NCBI GenBank assembly: GCA_030640045.1
Contig: DAOWKF010000039.1
Span: 1 to 6,226 of the forward strand
DNA length: 6,226 bases
Reading direction: 5' to 3'
Source: Candidatus Omnitrophota bacterium
GTDB taxonomy: Bacteria; NPL-UPA2; BS750m-G34
Part shown: positions 1 to 5,731 of the stretch, in pieces
Layout: the number at the start of each line of letters is the position of its first letter
How positions within the stretch are numbered: the first letter of the stretch is position 1
Notes under the pieces: model-generated
What the model was told of the DNA's origin: nothing
Databases searched by the model: none
The model's input: the letters and a program-made list of their open reading frames with translations, nothing else
Translations under genes and position numbers: made by a program

Positions 1-115
1 AACGCCGCATAGCCCATGATCTACACAAGCGTTCTGAAGGAGACATTCGAGACCACACAGACCTTTGATAGACCATTGGCCAATTATTTTCCACAAGATC
101 AATCTTATTGCGCAT
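1..115 (-). CDS. Small hypothetical protein, N-terminal part (runs off left edge)
   Basis: The minus strand is open from an ATG at 115-113 to the window edge, giving 38 residues that begin MRNKIDLVENNWP and include WSRMSPSERLCRSWAMRR. The start is supported by an AAAGGG ribosome binding site at 127-122, six bases before the ATG, and by a good extended -10 promoter about 35 bases upstream. The residue make-up (Trp-rich, then a Ser-Pro-Ser-Glu-Arg-Leu turn and a basic helix) reads like real protein rather than noise. A 'WxxMSPxERLxRSWxMRRR' pattern is one I associate, from memory only, with small uncharacterised bacterial proteins. An in-frame GTG at 145-143 is an alternative start but lacks a well-placed ribosome binding site. 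Function unknown. The gene is transcribed away from the PIN cassette. Confidence 0.5.
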   Translation of the reverse strand, partial: MRNKIDLVENNWPMVYQRSVWSRMSPSERLCRSWAMRR

Positions 116-148
116 ATCTGGCCCTTTTGGAATATTCCATCTCACCTA

Positions 149-176
149 ATTATAACATCCCCAAAACCAAATGCAA
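149..176 (-). promoter_or_regulatory. Candidate promoter for the leftward small gene
   Basis: On the minus strand a perfect extended -10, TGTTATAAT, lies at 157-149. A weak -35, TTGCAT (3 of 6 consensus positions), lies at 176-171, spaced 16 bases from the TATAAT. Transcription would start near 142, leaving a leader of about 27 bases that contains the AAAGGG site before the ATG at 115. The extended -10 could compensate for the poor -35. This is seen in the sequence; activity is inferred. Confidence 0.45.
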
Positions 177-251
177 CCCAATTTTGAATGTGGGCAGCAC
201 GGACCCCGTGTGTGAAACCTATATATGGTATACACAATAGGGATAAGATCC

Positions 252-280
252 TTGCTATATGTTTGGCAATATGGTATAAA
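252..280 (+). promoter_or_regulatory. Candidate promoter for the PIN cassette
   Basis: TTGCTA at 252-257 (4 of 6 to the -35 consensus) is followed after 17 bases by TATAAA at 275-280 (5 of 6 to the -10). A TGG directly in front makes this an extended -10 (TG-n-TATAAA). The predicted transcript start, near 287, coincides with the beginning of the ribosome binding site AGGAAGGTGA, so the leader before the ATG at 302 would be very short. The region between the two divergent promoters also has a short hairpin, CACGG/CCGTG with a three-base loop, at 198-210. Confidence 0.45.
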
Positions 281-301
281 TTATTTAGGAAGGTGATAAA
301 A

Positions 302-355
302 ATGAGCACATTTGAAAAATTATTTAAAGAGGGGAAAAAATTATGCAAAAATTGA
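302..355 (+). CDS. 17-codon leader ORF overlapping the PIN gene start
   Basis: ATG at 302 opens a short frame, MSTFEKLFKEGKKLCKN, ending at TGA 353-355. It has the best ribosome binding site in this part of the window, AGGAAGGTGA at 287-296, five bases before the ATG. Its last codons overlap the first 13 bases of the PIN gene in another frame. The simplest reading is a leader peptide whose translation delivers ribosomes to the PIN start (translational coupling) or limits access to it. It could also be the remnant N-terminus of a lost upstream antitoxin. It matches no peptide I know, and whether it is translated is inferred only from the ribosome binding site. Confidence 0.4.
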   Translation: MSTFEKLFKEGKKLCKN

Positions 356-798
356 AACTTTACTTTGATACTTCTGTTGTAAGTGCTTATTATGATAAAA
401 AAGCGGAGGAAAGGCGGAAAGCAACAATTAAGTTTTGGAAAGAGGTTTTACCTATGCACCAGGTTTGTGTGTCAGAGGTTACTGTAGAGGAAATAAATGA
501 TACCAAACAAGCAGCCTTGAGAAAAAAACTTAAGAAGCTTATTAGAAAATTTAGCGTATTGAAGCTGAATGCAAAAGTTAGAGATCTAGCAAAAGTTGAT
601 GTGGATGAAGGGGTATTTGCTGAAAAATATATTGATGATTCTCTTCATACAGCTGTAGCTTCTTTTCATGAAATACCTTATCTGGTTTCCTGGAACTTTG
701 AACATATGGTTAAGGTAAAGACAAGAAAGATGGTAAAATCAGTTAATATCTTACAAGGTTATAAGGAGATTGAGATTGTTTCTCCTCAAGAATTGTAA
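343..798 (+). CDS. PIN-domain protein, VapC-like putative toxin RNase
   Basis: A 151-residue single-domain PIN protein, the usual size for VapC-like toxins. Visible PIN features are the first strand with Asp9 in LYFDTSVVSAYY, the acidic helix start with Glu46/Glu50 in VSEVTVEEIN, Asp98-Asp99 in YIDDSLHTAVAS, and the late strand VSWNFEHMVK. In the last of these, Asn118 of a 'SWNF' signature stands where many PIN proteins have a fourth Asp; this is common in one PIN subgroup as I recall it. PIN toxins are Mg-dependent endoribonucleases that cleave tRNA, rRNA or mRNA; no target can be read from sequence. ATG 343 is preceded by AGAGGGG at 328-334, and the frame is closed upstream by TAA at 325. 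It overlaps the leader ORF, and a 60-residue partner gene starts 28 bases downstream. It is noticeably more AT-rich than the operon to its right, consistent with an acquired module. PIN fold is fairly certain; toxin activity is inferred. Confidence 0.85.
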   Translation: MQKLKLYFDTSVVSAYYDKKAEERRKATIKFWKEVLPMHQVCVSEVTVEEINDTKQAALRKKLKKLIRKFSVLKLNAKVRDLAKVDVDEGVFAEKYIDDSLHTAVASFHEIPYLVSWNFEHMVKVKTRKMVKSVNILQGYKEIEIVSPQEL

Positions 799-826
799 AG
801 GAGGTTAATTACTGAGATTAATTACT
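797..826 (+). repeat. 13-bp tandem duplication spanning the ribosome binding site of the 60-residue gene
   Basis: GAGGTTAATTACT at 801-813 is followed directly by GAGATTAATTACT at 814-826, and the ATG begins at 827. The copies differ at one base (804 G, 817 A). The first copy, with the preceding bases 797-800, forms the strong site AAAGGAGG at 797-804. It ends 22 bases before the ATG, too far for normal use. The second copy offers only GAGA at a workable distance. Removing one copy would restore ideal spacing. Confidence 0.85.
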
Positions 827-1009
827 ATGGAAAAAATAAAATATTTTGATTATGAAAAGCTTGCTCATCAGATGCATGTGCCAGATGCTATTCTTAGAAG
901 GATAAAGCGAGAGGTAAAAGAGGAGTTTCCTTCTGATAGAATGATGTATGAGCTCCATGTCTTACGAGCAGTGAGAAGCGGGTATTGGCAGAAGCAAGTA
1001 ACTGCTTAA
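827..1009 (+). CDS. Small protein paired with the PIN gene, putative antitoxin
   Basis: A 60-residue protein starting MEKIKYFDYEKLAHQMHVPDA. I do not recognise a named family. It is charged and looks helical, with a segment of about residues 10-33 (KLAHQMHVPDAILRRIKREVKEEF) that could be a small helix-turn-helix or ribbon-helix-helix-like DNA-binding unit, then a second helix around RMMYELHVLRAVRSG. Its position 28 bases behind a PIN gene on the same strand, with no terminator between, suggests the cognate antitoxin in a toxin-first order. ATG 827 was chosen because it is the only ATG in frame, but the strong AAAGGAGG lies 22 bases upstream, separated by a tandem duplication. A non-standard CTG (812) or ATT (821) start, closer to that site, cannot be excluded; the frame is closed at TAA 806. 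The antitoxin role is inference from context. Confidence 0.65.
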   Translation: MEKIKYFDYEKLAHQMHVPDAILRRIKREVKEEFPSDRMMYELHVLRAVRSGYWQKQVTA

Positions 1010-1039
1010 ATTAACAGGGGTGTGTGGTTCGACCTCGTC

Positions 1040-1111
1040 CTGCATACTACGTAAACTTCCAGTCTTTCCGTGTTTAACTTCTACAGGTATAACTAAAAAA
1101 CCACAGGTAAT
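1040..1111 (-). pseudogene. Fossil fragment of a DUF4143-type AAA ATPase gene
   Basis: Reading the minus strand from 1111 down, the frame gives ITCGFLVIPVEVKHGKTGSLRSMQ; VIPVEVK is at 1093-1073 and HGKTGSLRSM at 1072-1043. The pattern 'xIPVEVKxGKTGxLKSL' is the hallmark of the C-terminal nuclease-like region of the large ATP-binding AAA/DUF4143 family, where E-V-K is part of a PD-(D/E)XK-like core. Intact members are about 400 residues. Here only about 24 residues are recognisable: upstream the frame meets a TGA at 1138-1136, and downstream the similarity stops at about 1040. No start, ATPase domain or C-terminal tail is present in the window. This is a decayed remnant wedged between the PIN cassette and the 3' end of the ubiB-like gene, not an expressed gene. 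Family assignment rests on motif memory without a search. Confidence 0.6.
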
Positions 1112-1126
1112 GAGATAAACATTACC
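1095..1126 (-). terminator. Possible terminator of the alaS-phasin-ubiB operon
   Basis: About 38 bases past the stop of the ubiB-like gene there is a perfect 7-bp inverted repeat, GGTAATG/CATTACC, with a 7-base loop (1126-1106). On the minus strand it is followed by TGTGG and then six T (1100-1095). The stem is AT-leaning and the T-run sits five bases from the stem, so it is a weak candidate. It also overlaps the DUF4143 fossil, so it may be coincidence. No better terminator is visible between the two convergent operons. Confidence 0.3.
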
Positions 1127-1163
1127 ACAAAAAGGTCAATTTAGCAAAATAATTTTTATCTTT

Positions 1164-2819
1164 TTATAACTTACCGGAACGAAGTATTGCTATTACAAGC
1201 CAGAGGCCGAGGACCCCGGCCAGTATATACCCTACTATACCCAGGGCCGGATAATCAAAAAGCTTAGGGCCCTTATCGATCCTGATGATAAGTGAGGAAC
1301 TAACGATAATAGCAGCAATAATAAGACTAAAGGCAAGCCTGTTACTTGCGCGGTCAAGTTCTACAATAAAATTATTTAATCCTTTGTGCTCAAACTCCAT
1401 CTTCATCTCTCCGCGGCTTAATTTACCCAGAATCTGCCGCCACTGGCCTGGGAAAGCAGTAAAAAGTGAAATGGCCTCTTCACCTGTCTTGCATAGAGAA
1501 GAGGCTATCTCCTTTGGATCGAAACGCTTGAGCATGAGTTTCCTCGCAAAGGGTTCAGCTGCTTCCAGTATATTAAATTCAGGATAGAGTTCTTTACCCA
1601 GCCCTCCCATGATAAACATTGTCTTGCCCAGAAGGACAAAATCCTGTGGAAGGGTGAGCTGATGGGTTTGAGAAAGTTGGATCATCTTATTTAAAAATTC
1701 TTCAGCCTTGATATGCCTTAAAGGCACATTGTAATAGCGGTCCAGAAGCCCCTCCACTTCCCTTTGGAATCCATGGATATCTATATCCTTTCCTGGAACA
1801 CTAATGGATAAATACCCCTGGACAATAGCATCTGTATCGCGATTGACCATAGCCACAAATATTTTAGCAATGGAGGTGAGCATACTTCCGGAAACCCTGC
1901 CGACAATGCCAAAATCCACAAAGGCTAACCGCCCGTCTTTTAACACAAAAATATTGCCGGGATGCGGGTCTGCATGAAAAAAACCATGGTCGAATATCTG
2001 CCGGAAAAAAAGATTCACGCCGTCAAGGGCAAGTTTACGTCTATCAAATCCAGCCATGTCCAGGGCCTCAAAATCATTTATCTTAATACCCCGGACCTCT
2101 TCCATTGTGAGGACGTAAGAGGTTGTCAAGTCCCAGAAAATTTTTGGGATAAAGACCGTAGTATTCCCTTTAAAATCTCTTCTGAACCTATCAGCATGAC
2201 TTGCCTCTACTGTAAAGTCAAGTTCTTGTTGAATGATATAGGAAAATTCGTTGACAACTCCTGTAGGATTATATGTTCTGGCTTCAGGGATATATCGCTC
2301 GGCAAGCCTGGCTAATTGCCGGAGTATAGCAATATCTGCTAAAATACTCTCCCGGATACCGGGCCTCTCTACCTTTACTACTACCTCTTCCCCGCTTTTA
2401 AGTCTGGCCTTATGTACCTGGGCAATAGAAGCTGAAGCAGAAGGGGTCTCGGAAAAACTCGAAAACAACTCACCTATAGGCTTTCCCAGTTCCTTCTCGA
2501 TAATATCCTTTACCTGCTTAAAGGAAAAGGCAGGGACACTGTCCTGAAGTTTGGATAGCTCTTCGTAGAAATCAGCCGGTATAAGGTCCGGACGCGAGCT
2601 AACGACCTGGCCGAATTTAATAAAGGTAGTGCCCAGTTCCTGCAGTGCTAATCGTATCCTATAAGCAGGGCTGGCTTTCCTCTCTTTCCTTTTTACGCCA
2701 AACACACGCCGGGCAGGAGAAAGGATAGAGTGTAGATTCAGCCTCTCGATTAGATGTCCAAAGCCATGGCGGATAAGTATTGTTACAATCTGCCGCAGGC
2801 GATGGAGATTTTTTAGCAT
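1164..2819 (-). CDS. UbiB/AarF/ABC1 family atypical kinase or ATPase
   Basis: 551 residues, normal for bacterial UbiB proteins, and all family hallmarks are visible. The KxGQ motif is at 68-71 (FIKFGQVVSSRPDLIP). The Ala-rich nucleotide loop ASASIAQVHKA is at 128-138, in place of a Gly-rich loop. The lysine of VVVKV is K149, and the QELDFTVEA helix is at 198-206. The catalytic loop HADPHPGN is at 282-289 and the metal-binding DFG at 302-304. Two hydrophobic segments at about 495-513 and 526-547 anchor the C-terminus in the membrane. In E. coli and yeast (UbiB, Coq8) the family supports ubiquinone synthesis, probably by ATP-driven handling of lipid intermediates. No other quinone gene is visible here, so the substrate is unknown and the symbol ubiB is not asserted. 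Its ATG overlaps the end of the phasin-like gene (ATGCTAA), implying coupled translation as last gene of the operon. Confidence 0.93.
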   Translation of the reverse strand: MLKNLHRLRQIVTILIRHGFGHLIERLNLHSILSPARRVFGVKRKERKASPAYRIRLALQELGTTFIKFGQVVSSRPDLIPADFYEELSKLQDSVPAFSFKQVKDIIEKELGKPIGELFSSFSETPSASASIAQVHKARLKSGEEVVVKVERPGIRESILADIAILRQLARLAERYIPEARTYNPTGVVNEFSYIIQQELDFTVEASHADRFRRDFKGNTTVFIPKIFWDLTTSYVLTMEEVRGIKINDFEALDMAGFDRRKLALDGVNLFFRQIFDHGFFHADPHPGNIFVLKDGRLAFVDFGIVGRVSGSMLTSIAKIFVAMVNRDTDAIVQGYLSISVPGKDIDIHGFQREVEGLLDRYYNVPLRHIKAEEFLNKMIQLSQTHQLTLPQDFVLLGKTMFIMGGLGKELYPEFNILEAAEPFARKLMLKRFDPKEIASSLCKTGEEAISLFTAFPGQWRQILGKLSRGEMKMEFEHKGLNNFIVELDRASNRLAFSLIIAAIIVSSSLIIRIDKGPKLFDYPALGIVGYILAGVLGLWLVIAILRSGKL

Positions 2820-3127
2820 TTCTTCTCTAAATCCTCCACCTTTTTCTTGAGCTCATCGAGCTCGCTTCTGGTAGCTAAGGGCAGCTTGTCTATTACCTTT
2901 TTGACAACCCCTGTTAACCTCTCTTCCAGGCCCCTCCTGTCCTTCTCTGTCTTTTTAAGGAGACCATTAATAAATTTCTCTGCCCCTTCCTTCTTCATTT
3001 CTCCTTTCTTGATTAACTCGGCTGCCACTTCGCGCACCTTTTTTTCAGTAACACTCGCAATGCCCAATCCGATGTCCATTACCTTCTTTCCTATTTCTCC
3101 TATTGTCTCTTTTTCCTTTTTAGCCAT
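2813..3127 (-). CDS. Phasin-like small coiled-coil protein
   Basis: 104 residues, very rich in Lys and Glu. It opens MAKKEKETIGEIGKKVMDIG, continues as amphipathic helix (about 10-45 and 55-80), and ends in a heptad-patterned coiled coil TRSELDELKKKVEDLEKK (86-103) with a terminal Cys104. This helical body plus 'TRxELDxLxxKVxxLE' tail resembles phasin / polyhydroxyalkanoate-granule-associated proteins. The tail also recalls UbiK-type proteins, which end in a short trimerising coiled coil. No PHA synthase is visible, so a granule role is not implied. It starts eight bases inside the end of alaS (ATGGCTAA), with a perfect AGGAGGTGA site at 3142-3134, six bases before its ATG, and ends seven bases inside the ubiB-like gene. 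The context suggests a partner or scaffold for that membrane protein. Fold is likely; function is inferred. Confidence 0.8.
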   Translation of the reverse strand: MAKKEKETIGEIGKKVMDIGLGIASVTEKKVREVAAELIKKGEMKKEGAEKFINGLLKKTEKDRRGLEERLTGVVKKVIDKLPLATRSELDELKKKVEDLEKKC

Positions 3128-5672
3128 TCTTTATCACCTCCTCAAATTTCTTAAAAACCTCTTCTATTTTAGACGGGTCTTTCCCGCCGGCCTGCGCAAG
3201 GTCAGGTCTTCCCCCTCCTCCGCCGCCTAAAATTTTTCCAAGATCCTTAATAATTTCATTAGCCTTAAATTTATTAGTAAGTGAAGGCGCGATGAAAATA
3301 ACCAAGCTGACCTTACCATCCTTGACACTTGCAAGACAGCCAATACCATTAGTTATCTTCTTTTTAAGTTTGTCTGCGGCCTCGCGGAGATTCTCCATCG
3401 AGTAATCCTTAAATCGGTGCATTATAACCGGTGAAATGGTTGATGCCTTAGCTATTAATTTATCAAGATCTGGTGCATCCCCTCCTGTTTTACGCCTGCG
3501 CATCTCTTTCTGTAATTTTTTACTCCGGAGTAAAACTTCTGCCACGCGGCCTGCCAATTTCTCTTTCTGGACCTTAAACATACCGGTTATATCTCTAAGG
3601 ACTTCCCTTCCTTTTTTAATTTCTAAAAAGGCTTCTTCTCCGGCAAGGGCCTCTATTCTTCTCATGCCCGCTGAAATCGCCTTCTCTCCCGTAATTATAA
3701 ATAGCCCGAGCCTGCCTGTGGAAGATGTATGAATCCCTGCGCAGAGTTCCCTGCTAAAAGAACCAATCTTAACAACACGCACCTTTTTACCATATCTTTC
3801 ACCAAAGAGGGCCATAACCCCTTCTTTCTTTGCACGGGATAGATCCATCTCACTTATCTCGACGCTATTATCTTCCCTTATCTTTTCATTGATAAGGCCT
3901 TCTATCTTATCCAATTCTTTATCGCTAACCCTTTTATAGTGATGGAAATCAAAACGCAGTCTATCCGGCGCCACATATGAGCCGGCCTGGGTGACATGTG
4001 ATCCGAGGACTTCCCTGAGGGCATAGTGTAAAAGGTGGATTGCTGTATGATGCCGGCTTATCTTTGTCCTTCTTGCAGAATCAACTTTGGCCTCGACCTC
4101 CTGCTTAAGAGAACCCTGTCCTTTTTCTACGCGACCCCGGTGGACATAGACATCTTCGATCTTAAATGTATCTTCTACAATAAAGGAAAATTTTTCTGTG
4201 TAGATACTTCCCTTATCACCAACCTGGCCTCCGGCCTCTGCATAAAACGGGGTTACATCAAGGATGATTTCTTTACCATCGCTCACAATACCCAGAATCC
4301 TGGCCCTGGAAGTCAGGGTGTCATACCCGACAAATTTTGTCTTAGGGAAATGGACATATACCTCTTTTTTACCCGCACTTTTAAATATATCTCCATCGAG
4401 AATACTCCCCTCCCTTGCCCTGGTCTTCTGCTTTTCCATCTCTCTGTTAAAACCTTCTTCGTCAACGGCTATTCCCTTTCCCTTTGCGACTTCCCGGACT
4501 ACATCGATGGGCAGTCCATAGGTATCGTAAAGCCGAAAAGCATCTTCTCCGGAGATAACTTTCTTTTTGCCTGTCTTCGCAATAACCTCTCCGAGGACAT
4601 GCTCTCCCTGAGCGAGGCTATTAATAAATTTCTCTTCTTCGGATTTGACAATCAGGGATATCTGCTCGTGGCAGCCTTCTAATTCAGGATATCCCTTTAA
4701 CATCTGTTGGTTAACTATATGGACCAGGCGGTAGAGAAAGGGTTTCTTTAGACCTAAACTCATTCCCTGTCTCTGCGCCAGGCGAATTAACCGGCGCAAC
4801 ACATAACCACGGCCGTCATTTGACGGAAAGATACCGTCACTTATACTGAATATAATAGCGCGCAGGTGATCCGTAATAACACGCAGGCTAATATCTTTGG
4901 ACGGGTCGCTGCCATATTTTACTTTAGCTGCTTCAGCAACATTTTTTAAAATCGGGAATATGAGGTCTATCTCGAAATTATTGGGCACACCCTGCAAAAC
5001 AGCCGCAGTCCTCTCAAGACCCATTCCGGTATCAATATTCTTTTGCGGAAGCGGAGAAAGAGTCCCGTTAGAGGCGCGGTTAAACTGGGTAAAAACGAGA
5101 TTCCAGATCTCTACGAATCTGCCGCAGGAGCCTGGGTCATAGAATATCTCCGAGCAAGGCCCGCAAGGACCACCGGGGCCTTTTTTATGGCTCTGCCAAT
5201 CTGCCGGCCAGAAATTCTCTTTATCCCCCAACCGGACAATCCTGGCTTTAGGAAAATGAATTACCTTCTCCCAGATAGAATATGCCTCCTCATCTTCTTC
5301 ATACACACTCACCCGGAGCCTTTTGGGATTTAAGGAAAGTTCTTTTGTTACAAATTCCCAGGCAAACACTATAGCCTCTTTTTTGAAATAGTCTCCAAAA
5401 GAGAAATTGCCCAGCATCTCAAAAAATGTGTGATGCCCCGGTGTCTTCCCGACATTGGGGAGATCACCTGTGCGCAGACATTTCTGACAGGTCACAGCGC
5501 GGGTAGAGGTGATTCCCTTACCTAAAAACTGCGCCTTAAATTGATTCATACCGGAGCCGGTAAAAAGCAGTGTTGGGTCATCTCCGGGCACAAGGGAGGC
5601 ACTTTGGATATGGGTATGTCCATTTTTTACAAAAAACGAAATGTATCTTTCTCTAAGTTCGTCTGTCTTCAT
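3120..5672 (-). CDS. alaS: Alanine--tRNA ligase
   Basis: An 850-residue full-length AlaRS (E. coli 876). It attaches alanine to tRNA-Ala in the cytoplasm and proofreads mischarged Ser/Gly. The class II aminoacylation core is at about 1-240: SLVPGDDPTLLFTGSGMNQF (26-45), CQKCLRTGD (62-70), HHTFFEMLGNFSFGDYF (80-96), TGMGLERTAAVLQG (215-228). The tRNA-recognition region has ISDGIFPSNDGRGYVLRRL (277-295). The editing domain has FYAEAGGQVGDKG (476-488), HHTAIHLLH (541-549) and RELCAGIH (641-648), giving zinc ligands H542, H546, C644 and H648. The C-Ala domain ends with LGGGGGGRPDLAQAGG (815-830). Two zinc-motif positions are Ile instead of the usual Thr (545 and 647). ATG 5672 matches the usual family start; its ribosome binding site, AAAGAGA, is weak. 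It lies 59 bases after the htrA-like gene and overlaps the phasin-like gene. Confidence 0.98.
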   Translation of the reverse strand: MKTDELRERYISFFVKNGHTHIQSASLVPGDDPTLLFTGSGMNQFKAQFLGKGITSTRAVTCQKCLRTGDLPNVGKTPGHHTFFEMLGNFSFGDYFKKEAIVFAWEFVTKELSLNPKRLRVSVYEEDEEAYSIWEKVIHFPKARIVRLGDKENFWPADWQSHKKGPGGPCGPCSEIFYDPGSCGRFVEIWNLVFTQFNRASNGTLSPLPQKNIDTGMGLERTAAVLQGVPNNFEIDLIFPILKNVAEAAKVKYGSDPSKDISLRVITDHLRAIIFSISDGIFPSNDGRGYVLRRLIRLAQRQGMSLGLKKPFLYRLVHIVNQQMLKGYPELEGCHEQISLIVKSEEEKFINSLAQGEHVLGEVIAKTGKKKVISGEDAFRLYDTYGLPIDVVREVAKGKGIAVDEEGFNREMEKQKTRAREGSILDGDIFKSAGKKEVYVHFPKTKFVGYDTLTSRARILGIVSDGKEIILDVTPFYAEAGGQVGDKGSIYTEKFSFIVEDTFKIEDVYVHRGRVEKGQGSLKQEVEAKVDSARRTKISRHHTAIHLLHYALREVLGSHVTQAGSYVAPDRLRFDFHHYKRVSDKELDKIEGLINEKIREDNSVEISEMDLSRAKKEGVMALFGERYGKKVRVVKIGSFSRELCAGIHTSSTGRLGLFIITGEKAISAGMRRIEALAGEEAFLEIKKGREVLRDITGMFKVQKEKLAGRVAEVLLRSKKLQKEMRRRKTGGDAPDLDKLIAKASTISPVIMHRFKDYSMENLREAADKLKKKITNGIGCLASVKDGKVSLVIFIAPSLTNKFKANEIIKDLGKILGGGGGGRPDLAQAGGKDPSKIEEVFKKFEEVIKNG

Positions 5673-5683
5673 TGTATCTCTTT

Positions 5684-5710
5684 AGATTGCTTCGCTTCCT
5701 CGCAATGACG
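5684..5710. repeat. Short REP-like inverted repeat between htrA-like gene and alaS
   Basis: On the minus strand the gap contains CGTCATTGCGAGGAAGCG followed by AAGCAATCT. The arms ATTGC and GCAAT (plus strand 5686-5690 and 5702-5706) pair around an 11-base spacer. From memory, sequences of the form 'CGTCATTGCGAGG...GAAGCAATCT' are dispersed, often in long palindromic copies, between genes of many unrelated bacteria. This would be a short or half copy. It would form a weak hairpin in the leader of alaS mRNA. No T-run follows, so it is not a normal terminator, and readthrough from the htrA-like gene is possible. Confidence 0.6.
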
Positions 5711-5731
5711 TTAATTAAGTATTGTGTTCCC

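Noticed and set aside
198..210. CACGG/CCGTG hairpin between the divergent promoters
   Set aside because: Five base pairs with no T-run and no second copy; too little to call an operator or terminator.
16..240. Plus-strand 74-codon open frame
   Set aside because: No ribosome binding site, atypical composition, no recognisable motif, and it lies opposite the better-supported minus-strand small gene and its promoter.
142..348. Minus-strand 68-codon open frame
   Set aside because: It covers the promoter and ribosome binding site of the PIN cassette and the start of the PIN gene, has no credible start signal, and reads as antisense noise.
1021..1040. GGTTCGACC resembling a tRNA T-loop
   Set aside because: The flanking bases do not pair into a T-stem and no acceptor, D or anticodon arm can be built around it.
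4035..4682. Plus-strand 215-codon open frame opposite alaS
   Set aside because: It lies wholly antisense to the editing and middle region of alaS, which is clearly the real gene; the frame is a shadow of alaS codon use and has no domain signal.
5673..5731. Possible T-box or other riboswitch before alaS
   Set aside because: The gap is only 59 bases, with no T-box sequence, no specifier stem and no terminator; it is explained by the REP-like repeat.
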